Under the pieces are notes generated by a model. The model did not search any database, was not told the origin of the DNA, and was given only the letters and a program-made list of their open reading frames with translations. From Ianthella basta (taxonomy: Eukaryota; Porifera; Demospongiae; Verongiida; Ianthellidae), in the NCBI GenBank assembly GCA_964019415.1, contig OZ025872.1, positions 9,622,678 through 9,686,677 on the forward strand: a stretch of DNA of 64,000 nucleotides, read 5' to 3'. A program made the position numbers and the translations under genes. This document shows, in pieces, positions 41,857-53,552 of this stretch; within the stretch, counting starts at the first letter, position 1; each line of letters opens with the position of its first letter.

Positions 41857-42896
41857 CAGTGGAACCTCACTTATCCGGTCGTCGAAGTTCCGGGCGCCTC
41901 GGTCTACCGGGCAGGTGTAATTAGCAAGCCGGCCATTTTATTACTACGTACGCTGACGTCACGATTTCCTTGCACATAGTGTGAAGATGGCTAGCAGAAA
42001 GCGGCGCGTCATTACGCTCGACCAGAAGCTAAAGATTATTGACGACTTAAAGGAAGGAAAGTCCCAGCGACTCGTTGGTGATATTCATGGAGTTCCGAAG
42101 TCTACCGTTGGCGACATATGGAAGGATCGAGAGAAAATCGAGAAGTACGTGTCTACGAGCGATTGTCCTACCTTTGCTAAGAAGAGATGCATTGTTAGAG
42201 AAGCAAAGTTCGAGGAACTGGAGAAGGCATGCTACACATGGTTCATGCAAATCCTGGAAGAAACTGATTCCTTCCCGTGATGCTGATGACAATTCCGGTG
42301 ATGCTGGCAATGATTCCAGTGATGCCGAGGAAGTTTCTTCAAGCGATGCTTTCGTGGGTCTTTTCCAAGAACTGGGATATTCTACAGATAATGAAAGCTG
42401 GCAAACCCCACAAGATTGGCTGGCTGAAGATTCTACTGATCCTGGCTATCAGCTATTGACAGATTCTGAAATAGTTGCTGAGGTCACAAGAGGTGGAGAC
42501 AGTCTAGACCCCGAATCAGATGATGAAGTGGAACCCCAACCCACAGTGTCACATGCACAAGCTTTTGATGCATTTGAGACTGCTTTGAAGTGGCTGGAAG
42601 GACAGTCTGACACTGACCCATTCCACCTCTTGCTTGTGAGAAAGTGGAGGGATACTGCTGCCCAGAAAAGAGTGCAGACCTTGAAACAAACCACTCTTCT
42701 TTCCTATTTAGCCTAACCAGACTCATAAATGTATCTTTATACCATACATGTATATGTTTTTATGCTTTATGTACTTGTGACCAGTGTTTTTATATAGCCA
42801 TGTACATAGTTCATGAATAAGTTCAGAGTTACGGGCAATTTTAAAGTTACGGGCACCCCTTGGTCCCATACTGCCCGGATAACTGAGGTTCCACTG
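41857..42896 (+). mobile_element. Pogo/Tigger deletion derivative
   Basis: 1040 bp with terminal inverted repeats CAGTGGAACCTCACTTATCC and the complement of CAGTGGAACCTCAGTTATCC, flanked by TA on both sides, the pogo target. It keeps the coding ends of a Tigger-type transposase but lacks the DDE catalytic core, so it is non-autonomous. Confidence 0.92.
41987..42716 (+). pseudogene. Tigger/CENP-B-like transposase remnant
   Basis: From ATG 41987 (MASRKRRVITLDQKLKII) about 90 residues encode the CENP-B-type N-terminal HTH and the start of the second DNA-binding domain (FEELEKACYTWF), ending at a stop at 42280. The acidic C-terminus (DADDNSGDAGNDSSDAEEV ... LLSYLA) continues in another frame to 42716. 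The catalytic region between them is deleted and the junction (~42262-42280) is out of frame. Confidence 0.88.
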
Positions 42897-42983
42897 TATA
42901 CCAACTACAAGCCGCACTGCATGGAAGGTAGCCACACAGGCCAAAGTGAGCCAGACAAACTGTAGGGTGAACCACCACCTAAT

Positions 42984-43064
42984 TAGTCTGGCGCGCTAGC
43001 CCCTACTTCCGGCCCTGCCTACGCGCAATCGGGGGCCGGAAGTAGGGGCTAGCGTGCCAGATTA
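42984..43064. mobile_element. TAGTCT hairpin MITE
   Basis: 81 bp; ends TAGTCTGGCGCGCTAGCCCC and the complement of TAATCTGGCACGCTAGCCCC. Perfect 9-bp duplication CCACCTAAT at 42975-42983 and 43065-43073. In this copy the flanking bases are not complementary, which fixes the element ends at TAGTCT and the duplication at 9 bp. Confidence 0.95.
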
Positions 43065-43752
43065 CCACCTAATGCGTTCAATGTCCAGTCAACCTATATT
43101 AAAAGGGTAAGGTGACGGGGTTACCTGATTTGCGTAATTGTGCAGCAATTTTATCAACTCACTTTTAGTTGCAAGGACTGCCTAGGAAGTTTTGGCTATC
43201 TATTTCACAGGTACAATTGTACTTCTAGAATATACCCAAGTGTCGATGTGATGAAGAAAAGTAGAACATGCCACTGCACACATATATTCGGGACCTAATT
43301 TGGACGCCTCTTACAGCAGTAAAGCAATTACTAACCATCGAGTTCAATAAATAGCGACTTCTGTTCGTATTATATTGGTCTGTGCATCCATTAGTCGTTT
43401 GGCTGTTGCACCACTGTGAACAAGTGTCAAAACAGGTCTTGAAAAGCTGTAAAATTAGCATTTCGCAGTCTCCTGCCATATTGGAAGGCCATGTCTCAAA
43501 CCCATGCATAGGCTGGTGCATATGTGTGTCACGAGTGCCTATGCAAAATTTGGCAGTTGTAGCTCAAAAATCGGCAAAGAGATATGTAAATATGCGAAAC
43601 ACGAACAAATAATGTAATCTGCACGTAGCAGTAACAAGACTGGTGGGTATACGTTTAGCCATAAGAAAATTCAGGCTAGTTAAATAATATTCAGAATAGA
43701 TGACTATCACTAAAAATATTGGCAGATGGCAAGTCCCCCTCCCCCCACCCCC
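43065..43752. other. Spacer without a recognisable gene
   Basis: AT-rich, no gene or repeat recognised between two MITEs. Confidence 0.5.
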
Positions 43753-43860
43753 TAGTCTAGCCGCTAGCCCCTACTTTGTCCTCGCGCACGGGGGCGGAAG
43801 AAAAGTACTTTTCTTCCGCCCCTGCATGCAATGACAAAGTAGGGTCTAGCGGCTAGACTA
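43753..43860. mobile_element. TAGTCT hairpin MITE
   Basis: 108 bp; ends TAGTCTAGCCGCTAGCCCCT and complement, centre with GAAAAGTACTTTTC. Perfect 9-bp duplication CCCACCCCC on both sides, in a C-rich target. Confidence 0.93.
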
Positions 43861-43869
43861 CCCACCCCC

Positions 43870-44731
43870 CCTCCATCGCGCACTTGTCAGGTAATTACCA
43901 CAATGTGATTCATTAACTAGGCAGATGATAGTCATCGTGAGGGTGAGCCTGGGTGAGATGCAGGTGCTCAGTCCAGGCAGTCTGCAGCCGCAGGTGTGCT
44001 GATACTCCTTCATCTTCTGCAGCCTAGCCTGTCTCTCCTCAGCAGTATTACCTGCTAGCCTATCATGGTGATAGCCCCTGATAGCATCTATGATCTGTGA
44101 TCGGTGATAGCATCTGCGGCCTGCGTAGCCTGTCGCGGCTAAGCTACGTATTTCGCCTTAGTGCTGGCAAATAGAACACTCTTCCCTTGTAGTGCAGTAT
44201 CTGTACCTGCGCTGTACAGGGCAGCACGATGAGCCCTGTTTCACTGTCGGCGTAGGAGCAACTGTCCTCCTCCTGACCTGCTCAGTGTGGACTTCAACTG
44301 GGGTGGCAGAGAAGTTCTGGAAACTGTAGGAAGAAAAGTCACTGATCTTTTCCAAAATTCGATTCAGAAAAGGATGTGTGTGGCAAGGGCAGCAGGTCCT
44401 CAGAGTTTCGTTCGCTGAACTTACCATTTGAGGCTTTCCGCGGCGAATATTCAAGGTTGTGCGTGAGCGGCGGCCATTTAAACGGTCACGAAAATCGGCC
44501 CCGGGGGCCAAAACGGCCGTACGATAGACAAACCGCCGTACAACTGACCTATAGTCGTCGTGCCCTAACCTGTCCTCCCGCCGTCACTGACCAGTGTGGG
44601 GCGTCATAGGTGGGCCACAAATAGACTCTTCCAGGAATTCGAGCACACAGTTCTCGGGAAAAAGGACAGGTGAATCGGCTGAAGAAGAAATTCCTCTGAC
44701 AGACTGCCAGAAAGCTTAGCAGCTGAGCAAG
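43870..44731. other. 5' flank of the first plus-strand gene
   Basis: Contains GC-rich sequence (44440-44540) next to the head-to-head turn of the cluster. A minus-strand frame at 44158-44511 begins only at a TTG and matches nothing; I do not call it. Confidence 0.45.
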
Positions 44732-45643
44732 ATGCCAGAACTGACCTACCCCTATAAAGGACAAGATTACACCTTTGTAAACCAGTTGGATCACAATCTG
44801 GAAGAGCTGCTGTGCCCCATTTGTCACAATATCGTCAGTGAACCACTCCAAACCAGTTGTGGGCACTTGTTCTGCAACGGGTGCTACAATGAGCAATGGG
44901 CTGCTCAGTGTCCATCATGCAGGCAACGAAACACAAGAGTACCAGATGAATTCATCAACAGGAAAGTGAGGAATTTGGAAGTGAGGTGTGTCAACCACCA
45001 GTTAGGCTGCAAATGGGTAGGGAACTTGGGTGAAGAAATGCAGCACAGAATGACAGTAGGTTCCTGTCAGTTTGAGGAAATGCCATGTCCGTACAATTGC
45101 GGTGATATTATTCGCAGGCTGACACAGGAAGGTCATTTGAATGAGTGCATAATGCGTCCTTACCACTGTGAATACTGTGGTGAAGAGGGTACATACTATG
45201 CAATTGCAGGTGATCATACAGAAACGTGTACTAAACACCCTGTGCCATGTCCCAACGGCTGCAATACGCAGATGCCCAGAGAAAATACTGTAAGCTACCA
45301 ACTCAAAAAGGAACTAGCCAGAATAGAAAAGCAGTTGCAAGATCATCAGCAGAAAGTACTTGCTCTGGAGAGGGAGACTAAGGCTAAGACAGAGTGCATA
45401 CATGAGTTAAAGAGGAATACCAAGAAACAGGATAAGCGCATTTGTGAACTTGAAGGGAACACCAGAGTAAAGCGCGTCAATCAACTTACAGCAGAAAATT
45501 CTGCGCAGCAGAATAAACTGAAGATTGTGAAAAAGTTCATAATACTCGCACTTGGTATAACAGTACTCTGCAAACTAAATCCCATTTACTTCATTCCGAT
45601 ATTTAGCTTGCTAGCTCTTGTGTCTGATAAGCCTGGTGTATGA
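44732..45643 (+). CDS. RING-TRAF zinc finger protein with C-terminal hydrophobic anchor (group III)
   Basis: An intronless frame of 303 residues from ATG 44732 (MPELTYPYKGQDYTFVN). RING at about 30-68 (CPIC, CGHLFCNGC, CPSC). TRAF-type fingers from about 88 to 180 (GCKWVGNLG, CPYNCGD, CEYCGEEG, CPNGC). A short coiled coil of ~14-residue units (ELKRNTKKQDKRICELEGNT) follows. The last ~40 residues are hydrophobic (KFIILALGITVLCKLNPIYF, IPIFSLLALV) with an NP break, like a membrane hairpin or tail anchor. Group III is predicted to face the cytosol with its RING while bound to a membrane. This is the shortest intact member; the tail ends with an extra SDKPGV. Confidence 0.87.
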   Translation: MPELTYPYKGQDYTFVNQLDHNLEELLCPICHNIVSEPLQTSCGHLFCNGCYNEQWAAQCPSCRQRNTRVPDEFINRKVRNLEVRCVNHQLGCKWVGNLGEEMQHRMTVGSCQFEEMPCPYNCGDIIRRLTQEGHLNECIMRPYHCEYCGEEGTYYAIAGDHTETCTKHPVPCPNGCNTQMPRENTVSYQLKKELARIEKQLQDHQQKVLALERETKAKTECIHELKRNTKKQDKRICELEGNTRVKRVNQLTAENSAQQNKLKIVKKFIILALGITVLCKLNPIYFIPIFSLLALVSDKPGV

Positions 45644-46286
45644 CAGTAGTTTGACCCAGGCCAGACCATGTACCATGTATGTATCAGTTATCTAATGTGT
45701 TGATGTGATCCGGTGTGACAAAATTTCAGTTCCCCCCTACTTCAGTTTCCCCCGGAACTCCAATCCTAGTATACGGGTTCCGACGGACCTGGTCTCCTAG
45801 GATTACGGTTCCCCCCCCGGAACGTGCCTCCTAGGAGATGGGTTCCGCCTTAGGATTACAGTTCCCCCTTGCTGGGGTTTGACGCTTAGGACCATGGTTC
45901 CCCCCTTTAGGATACCAGTTCCCCCCATGTCAGGCGCTGCTAGGGTAGTCATTATGTTCTTTCACAGTGGCTGGCGACTTTGGGATTAAAGTGCCCTAGC
46001 TACTTGGTATGATGACTACCGTTTCTTATCTTTGGGGAATTGGCTTCCAGCCTTCTAATACAATCGCTGCACATGCAAACAGGCTTCCCAGATATTTATG
46101 ACATCGCAATTTTGCTCATTACAGGACAATACATGTAAGTAATAGATTGTAACACACGCAGTATGCTATTAAAGTTTGCTGTTAAAATGTTGCTATTAGC
46201 TAGCTAGCTAGCTAACTTCTGTAAAGTACCAGTTACATTAAGGAAAATTTAATTTATGTTCAAACTAGAGCCTACGGGATAGCTAG

Positions 46287-46604
46287 CTACGTGATTTTAT
46301 GATGTGATGACGTGTTTTTGCATGTTTTACATTGACATTCACATGGTACACTTGCTAGGGGAGGATGAAGGTGTAGCAGTGGTGGGGCAGATGGTGTCTT
46401 GGTGTAGACTAAATTGCTGGGAGTGGATGAAGGTTTGGCAGTGATGGTGGCAGATGTCAGTAGCGTGGTTGATTTGTCTTTACGTTCATAGTACATCTTT
46501 AGTCTGCAGGAGTTTACTGCCGTCTTTAGTGGTTTCCCACTTTTGTTTTCCACCTTGTATAGTCCAGGCTTTGTCACTCTCATTATTTTGTATGGTCCAA
46601 ACAA
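46287..46604 (-). pseudogene. Ty3/Gypsy integrase C-terminal fragment
   Basis: FGPYKIMRVTKPGLYKVENK followed by SCRLKMYYERK is the typical C-terminal tail of Gypsy-type integrases after the catalytic core. Nothing of protease, RT, RNase H or the integrase core is present, and the frame has no ATG at its upstream edge. A relic within the 45710-48678 element. Confidence 0.6.
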
Positions 46605-46696
46605 TCATTCGCCTATCTTGACACCCATTCTATGACTTATACAAAATACAGCCAACATTACCATACACCTATAATGTTACGTGCCCAAATATTCTA

Positions 46697-47335
46697 ACAA
46701 TTATACCACCAGTACAAGTTACACAGGGTCACCCATGGCATGATTGCATACTGCCCTTCAGATGGCCAGATAAATGGGGGTACTATAATTATAGCACCAA
46801 ATCCAGCACCAATTACCCCAGGAATCAACACCCATGCAGTAGCCCAGCCCTTAGCACAGTTGCCTGACAATCCCTATGGTGCAGGGTCCAAATCCTACTT
46901 CACCCATTCCCCCCTCCTTTGTGCTTGACTTGCAGCAAGCAAATGTGACTTGTACCCATTTGCTTGCTGCATGATGCTCTCAAATGGTGCCCAAATACTC
47001 TACTGGAACTTATGGTGGGTATCATCAGCAACATGCACTGGTGGTGGTGGTGGCCTTCCAGCAATGTTCCCAACTACTCTACATGCACTGGTGGTGGTGA
47101 CCCTGTGTAACTTGTACTGGTGGTGTTTTTTTCTAGTATGTTCTGCCGCATATACATGGCTACAGCGATTGTAACCTGGACTGTATGGTGGTGCGTGGTG
47201 GTGACTGTGACAGTGGTGCTGGTGGTGGAGGTGGTGGTTGCACTGGTGGGTGTTGTCCTTGTAGCAGTGGCACATATAGCTACTAGTGAAGGCATTTGTA
47301 ACTTGTACTGTGTGGTGGTAATTATAAATTATATA
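46697..47335. mobile_element. Foldback element with ACCACCAGTACAAGTTACA ends
   Basis: Left end TTATACCACCAGTACAAGTT at ~46700; right end is the complement of ATTACCACCACACAGTACAA at ~47300-47330. Internal copies of the motif occur near 47030 and 47090-47125 in the same orientation as the right end. Related to 14744-15125. It is nested in the 45710-48678 element. Confidence 0.55.
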
Positions 47336-48270
47336 AATGGTGAAGCATTGTAGCTTATGTTAGGAATCTGTTGGTCTAGCAGAAGGGCAGTTGCCATGGC
47401 AATGGGTGGTTGCTATGGCAGTAGTCAATGATCTCACTTTATGGTGTTACTGACTACACTAATATCTGGGAGTCTTCGAAACACGGAATACGAATATTTA
47501 CTGTACTTTGTATTGTTTGCTGAGACATTGTGTACCACTGTGTAAGCCATGAATACCCTCACTGTACCTCCTGACCAAGGTAACAATCCCAACTTGGGAA
47601 TGCTGTTACAAGAAGGCAGCAGCAGTGTGACTGGAGAGGTAAAGTTTACTCTACCTTCCAACATAGTTGGGATGTGCCTCTCCTCATATGGACTCACCTC
47701 TCTCCTAATGCATGTTTAGCCCAAAAATTGCATTAGTAACTAAGAGCCAATCCAAACTACCTCCACAGCCTACACAATCTCATGACCTGCATGCAGCTGG
47801 TGTGGGAGATTGCATGTATGTGAGACAATTCTTTAACACCTGCTTTTACTTTTATGACACTTATTTTACTCTTTATTCTACTTAGTATGAACTTAAAGCC
47901 ATTTTCTGTATTTGTATTGAACCTGATTGAAATTGGAATTAGAATAGATTGCATGGCTATATTTACTGGTGTAGTGTTACCACCACATTTAATTGGTGGC
48001 AATGAACAACCAAACATGGTGTGCCATGGTAATAGACCACCATACATGCGTGGTCAATTAATAACACAGAACTTAGTAGCTTATTTGGGACAACGAAAAT
48101 CCACCAATAACTACTGCATGCATGCATACATTATGATTTTCAGTCAGTGCAGAGCCATGGTCAGCTGAATATGGTGATAACGACCATTCACAATAACGTG
48201 CACTAGCTTGCAGCTGCAGCTGCACTCTACTTTAATTAAAGTTTACTTTAGTTGATACACTTCTACATTC

Positions 48271-48299
48271 CAGCTCTCTCTCTCTCTCTCTCTCTCTCA
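48271..48299. repeat. (CT)n microsatellite
   Basis: A short pure CT run of about 28 bp. Confidence 0.9.
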
Positions 48300-48678
48300 A
48301 GCTGTATTTAGTCATATCAACTCACTATATGCAAGGCTAGAGGAGGAGACAAATACGTCTTCGATCATTATAACACCTGGCGCCTACTATCACGTAATGG
48401 TTCGTATTGTGACACCTACACTTTGTCTCAGCCGGCTGCCCCACGTGTACATGGTCATTGAGGTAGTGATAGCTACATAGGTTTGTGCACATCTGAAACG
48501 CTGCTACGTTCCCAGCACCAACTGACTTCTCACGCGGAACTCCTGTACTATAGGACAGGCGTTCCGCCGCACGGTTTCGCAGGGGGGAACTGAAATCCTA
48601 GAGGGGGACCTCCAGTCCTAGGACTCCAGTTCTGAGAGGAACTAATATCCGGGGGGAACTGATATCCTGTTACACCGG

Positions 48679-50457
48679 CTCATAATTATTCTAAGGTTGT
48701 GTAGTGAGAGTAGCCCAATCAGTATGCAGTCTCACATAAACAGTCAGCCATTTTTAATGCAACTCAACCTCACAAAAGACGGTCTAACACTACGCCTCCA
48801 GTTTAGTGCTAAAGTCAGCATTATAGTATCATTGTGGACTTGTGCCAACCTTGGTACTAAACTGAAGGCCTAGTGTCTCTGGAGCATCTTTTGCAGAGAC
48901 AGAGTAGTAGAAATGGCAGTCAGGCTATGTGAGACCAATTACAAAGTATGATAATCACAGAATAACAGAAAATTATTACAAAACCGACTATTCATTACGG
49001 AAACAACTGTCACTGTCACGTTTAGATGCAGAAATGTTTCAAGGTGAATACAATAATTGCCAAGCCGAAAGGCAAGGCAAGTAATCGTGATGCGTTGTTG
49101 TCCCCCGTTTGTATAAAAATATGTATGTATATATGTATAATCCGTCCCAGTCAACCTGAGACACCTAGATTGTGCAATAGCCCGATGTTCTCCGCAGGCG
49201 CTCACGACAACAAAACGCTCTACTTGGCCACCATCGGCCATGAAACTGCTCAACACTCCACTTTATCGCTGCACCCTGCGTTCAGATTGTTGTTAACGTT
49301 GCCCATTGCTCCTGTTGGCGCTTCCGCTTGGCTGACGTCATTTGTCCCACGTGGCCGGGAACACTTCCACTGTTCCCTCGGGTGAAGCACACAACGTGCA
49401 CTGTGTTAGCTCAGCACGGGCAGGCTTCCCTGCGCAGCTCCAAATATGTAGGTGTCGATTGCCCAGCTGCCATCCAGTGCTTCGTCTGGCTTGCTATCCC
49501 TTCTTTCTGACAGCCAGTGAAAGCAGATTACAGTTCTATTGCCCAAAATGTACTTGCCCAGGCCGAGTTAGGCTCATACACTGTTCTTTACTGAAATAGC
49601 TAGCTATATACATTTAAGCGAGGCTGGTTGCATTTTAATGTATGCCCTAGCAAAATAGTAAGTGAAACATGTGTCCTTCTACAATTCTTTTCAGGCCCTT
49701 TGGAGGCACTCAATGACAGTCACAACGGTAAGTTGTTCCTTAACGTACAGGCAGAAGGCAGCGCCATGTTCAGAATCCCCTATACTTTACCTGTATTAAT
49801 TTTGTTCTCTCGAGTATTCGTACGCCATGTTTCGGTGGCACGTGACTTATTAGGCAATCAGTCTATTATTTGTGATTCGCTATAGTTTGAGTTGTGCTTG
49901 CATCAGTATGACACGCGTATCTATGAATGTCGTTACTCATACATGAACTGAAGTGTAGCCACAGTGCAAAGGTGCCAAGTTGTACTGTAATACATGCAGT
50001 GCTGTGTGGCTGAGGCAGACAATGACTGACAGCAACAAGATGATGATATGAGCCACCAATTACATTCAAGGTCCAGGTAGAGTTATAAATCCAGATTATC
50101 TAACGTACACGCTACATGGTAATTGCAGTGCATTCCATATAATTTTAGGCGCTTATCACAATGAGTGTATCATATTTCAGCTATAATCAGATTCATAGGT
50201 GGGCTACAACTAGAGTTGAAGTATTACAGTACATACCTACGCTAGTTTCCACAGATGGGTGAATCACACACAGAGTGCACCAACTACAGGACCTAGATCG
50301 CTTCCCACACCCCCACCTGTTCAGCCTGCTAAAATTTACAAAGAGTAATCTCTAAATTTCTGATTGTCACACTTCATAGTGGGTGCGGAAAGTGAGAATG
50401 GATTCTGAATATTGATGAGCTCTGCTAACCAATTTCTTCAGTTGCCTGATATATATA
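48679..50457. repeat. Duplicated flank of group III genes
   Basis: Parts of 48690-49040 match 52860-53000 and parts of 49690-50230 match 53005-53420 (GTAGTGAGAGTA, CAGATTCATAGGTGGGC, TTTCCACAGATGGGTGAATC). This is old duplicated spacer. No gene is recognised; frames around 49026-49600 have no domain. Confidence 0.55.
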
Positions 50458-50991
50458 CAGTGGAACCCCGCCTTGCGGCCACCCCTGAAAAGCGGACACT
50501 TTCTAAAGTCCCAACGATTGGCCCTATTCTACCTGTATAAATTTCCCCTTGAAGTGCGGACACCCCGTTATTCCATATTCCGGACAGCGCCCTGTGTACC
50601 CCACCCGATAATCCGGACATTTCAATCAGCTGTCAGAAAATGGCCGCTCCCTGATTTGCACCGCTACCTCTGGCAAGTGACAGGAGCAGCACAGAAGTTG
50701 GCGAGTGCTGCAAATCGTCTATACTATGAGTTTTGAAAGTGCCTTTAACACAGTAAAGTTCAGCATGAACAGCTACCCTTTAGAATCGTTGACAGAAATG
50801 GTGCGTGAGTCAAGTACTCGAGCGAACCACCTCTACCTTTACAAATTCGTATTATTTTGATACTCTTCATGCATACTAGATGATTGTTTTAATGTATGGG
50901 CTTATAAGCCGTACCTCTGAAATGCGGACACCCCTATAATCAGGACACTTCTCTTGTTCAGAAGGGTGTCCGCATTATAGGGGTTCCACTG
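50458..50991. mobile_element. Pogo-type MITE, 534 bp
   Basis: Ends CAGTGGAACCCCGCCTTGCG and the complement of CAGTGGAACCCCTATAATGC, flanked by TA on both sides. The interior has no transposase frame. Confidence 0.88.
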
Positions 50992-51339
50992 TATATATAT
51001 AATAGCTAACACAAAGGAATTTTCTAGCTCAACAGACTGCCAACCTATAATTTAATATACATCAACATTAATGAGATTCATATTATATGCTAGTCTAGTC
51101 ATGTGGTTACCACAACAAGATTCATTTCAGCTATAGATTCATAGCTTGGCCATAACTAGACTTGATTCTGCCACAAGGCCCCCACACACAGATTTCTAAG
51201 TAGAGTCTCCATTACAGTTAGCCCCCCAGCACCTAGCTAGCTAGATACTACAGTGATTCCTTCAATCACACAAAGTGGAACAACAAAAGAAGAGCTACCT
51301 CTGATGGAGTCAAACCGTACCCTTTATGGTAACCTACAA

Positions 51340-52768
51340 ATGGCTTTCTCCAGAATCAAAGACCTGACCCGTACCTACGAAGGACAAAGCTACACCTTTG
51401 TAGACCAGATACAAGTCTTGTTGAAGGACCTAGAATGCCGCATTTGTCACAAATATCGTCAGTGAGCCACTGCAAACCAGCTGTGGACACTTATTCTGCA
51501 CAGGGTGCTACAACAAACTATGGAGTCTTCGTCAGTGCCCAGTGTGCAGGCAACAATACACCACAACTGTAGACAACTACAATGTCAGGAGAGTGAAGAC
51601 TCTTAAAGTGAGGTGCGTCAATCACCAGTATGGGTGCAAATGGGTTGGGAATTTGGGGGATGAAAAGCAACACAGAATGCGTGGTTCTTGCCAGTTTGAA
51701 ACACTCAAATGCCCACATGGATGTGGTATGACTATTCGGAGGATGACACAGTCAAGTCATGTGAACATGTGCCCAAGACGTCCACACAAATGTAGGTACT
51801 GTAATAAATTGGGCCCATGTCAGGACATTGAAGGTGACCATCGAAAAAGTTGTCCCAGATATCCTGTGAAGTGCCCAAATGGCTATGATGAACGTATACC
51901 CAGAGAAGAAACAGCTAGTTACAGACTGAAGAAAGAAATGTCTACAATGAAAGAAAAGTTGCAAGTAGAGACACAACGCACACGTGATCTTGAGAGGGAT
52001 GCCGAAGCTAAGGCAAAGTGCATACGCCAGCTGGACAGGGACATTGGAACTAAAACACACCACATCCAAGTCCTAGAGAGGGATGCTGGAGCTAGGACAC
52101 AGCGCATACACATTCTGGAGAGGGATAGTCAAGCAATGACAATACGCACACAGCAGCTACAGAGGGATACTGAAGAAAAGGCAATGCAGATACAAGACCT
52201 CGAGAGAGACACTGCAGCTAAAAGAGAACGAATACTTTACCTTGAGAGGACTAACCAATCTATGACCAATCGCACACACAATCTTGAGAGGGATGTAAGG
52301 GAAAAGACAGAGCACATAAGTGGTCTGCAGAGAGACAATGCTGCAAAAAACGAGCATATACATGACCTTTAGGTGGATTGTGAGGATAAAGAAGAGCGCA
52401 TATCCTATCTTGAGGGGGAACTCAATGCAATGACAGAGTGCACATGCGCCCTTGAGAGGAATGCCAAAGATATGACTGAACAGCTACATCTACTTCAGAA
52501 GGAATGCGAAACGAAGACGGAGCACATACGCGAAGTTGAAAGGGCTACCAAAGCAAAGGCACAGCAAATATGCCATTTTGAGGGGGTCACCAACAGCAAG
52601 ACACAGCAAATAACTCGGCTTACAGCAGAAAATTCTGACAGGCAGAGGAAACTACAATATGTAAAAAGGTTTATTGTGTTTGCACTCAGTGTAGTTGTAC
52701 TCTGTCCATTAAATCCCATTTACTTCCTTCCACTCTTACTCTTACTACTAATTGTTGTCTATGCCTAG
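51340..52768 (+). pseudogene. Group III gene with one frameshift and one nonsense codon
   Basis: ATG 51340 (MAFSRIKDLTRTYEGQSYTF). One extra A in the run at 51450-51453 (CACAAAT; sisters have CACAAT) shifts the frame inside the RING, after the first Cys pair. Removing it in analysis restores RING and TRAF-finger alignment with 53553-54932. The coiled-coil frame then runs to a TAG at 52370-52372, where sisters have GAG, and continues in frame to 52768 with the C-terminal hydrophobic anchor. The double lesion suggests a true null, though the long 14-residue-period coil is otherwise well kept. Confidence 0.88.
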
Positions 52769-53372
52769 CACTAGAGTGTATGACAGTGGTACGGTCGTAG
52801 TCAGACCCCACACCATGTAACAGTTAGCTAACTAATGTGATGATGTAGTCGTGTTCATGTTATGAAGTTATGTAGTGAGAGTATCCCTATCAGTGAGTGG
52901 AACAAACACAGAATAGCAGAATAAGGTTACAAAGGCTGATCACATCCTGTAAACAACTGTCACTGAGCTGCCTGTACATGCAGAAATGCTATGAATACTA
53001 TGTACTAGTCCCTGGGGACCTTTGGGGACTCAGCGACACACATGAATATGATTCACTTTAGTTGTGGTGTGGTTGATCAAGTAAGACACACCTATGAATA
53101 TTGTTATGCACAGGATGAACTAAATTGGATTGAAGTACCCTACTACAGTATAGGTGGCAAAGGTGACCCGTGTACAAGCTGTAAGGCAGCACATGTGGTG
53201 CTGAGTGGTGAGACAGACAATGACCAACGGCAACAAGATGACAAGCCTTCCATTACATTCGATGTCTGGGCCAAATAATAAATACAGATTACCTACCTCA
53301 TGCACTAATAGTATTCACATTCTAGTCCCTTCCTTATCACAATGAGTGTATTCATATTTCAGCCATAATCAG

Positions 53373-53396
53373 ATTCATAGGTGGGCTACAACTAGA
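53373..53396 (+). promoter_or_regulatory. Conserved ATTCATAGGTGGGC upstream element
   Basis: ATTCATAGGTGGGC followed by TACAACTAGA, ~157 bp before the ATG of 53553-54932. The same element lies at 55263 (110 bp), 57636 (89 bp), 60141 (127 bp), and more diverged at 51137 (180 bp) before each other group III start, with an extra copy at 50191. Confidence 0.5.
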
Positions 53397-53552
53397 GTTG
53401 AAGTTATTACAGTGCATACCAATGCTAGTTTCCACAGATGGGTGAATCACGTATGCGAGTGTACGTATCATACGTAAGTAGCTACCAACTACAGGAGAAG
53501 TTCATCTGATGTAGCTATAGAGTAGTCCAACAGGGCTCTTGACAGCAGTCAA

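Larger units (their letters stand above)
45710..48678. mobile_element. ~3-kb element with CCGGTGT inverted ends and TTCCCCC subterminal repeats
   Basis: The left end CCGGTGTGACAAAATTTCAG followed by TTCCCCCC is mirrored on the right, where the complement reads CCGGTGTAACAGGATATCAG followed by TTCCCCCC. Both ends have several more TTCCCCC units mixed with TCCTAGGA-type words. The flanks (…TAATGTGTTGATGTGAT | …GTGTAGTGAGAGTAG) match the uninterrupted flank at ~52833-52885, supporting insertion. No transposase of its own is seen; cargo includes a Gypsy fragment and a foldback element. Superfamily unknown. Confidence 0.7.

Noticed and set aside
44158-44511. 117-codon minus-strand Cys-rich frame
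   Set aside because: It begins at TTG, has no paralogue in the window and no recognisable domain; too weak to call.
46287-46604. A host gene encoding an SH3/chromo-like protein
   Set aside because: The motif order is that of a Gypsy integrase tail, without ATG and inside a transposable element.
47854-48168. 104-codon plus-strand frame with hydrophobic start
   Set aside because: It lies inside a composite transposable element, is AT-rich, and has no paralogue or domain.
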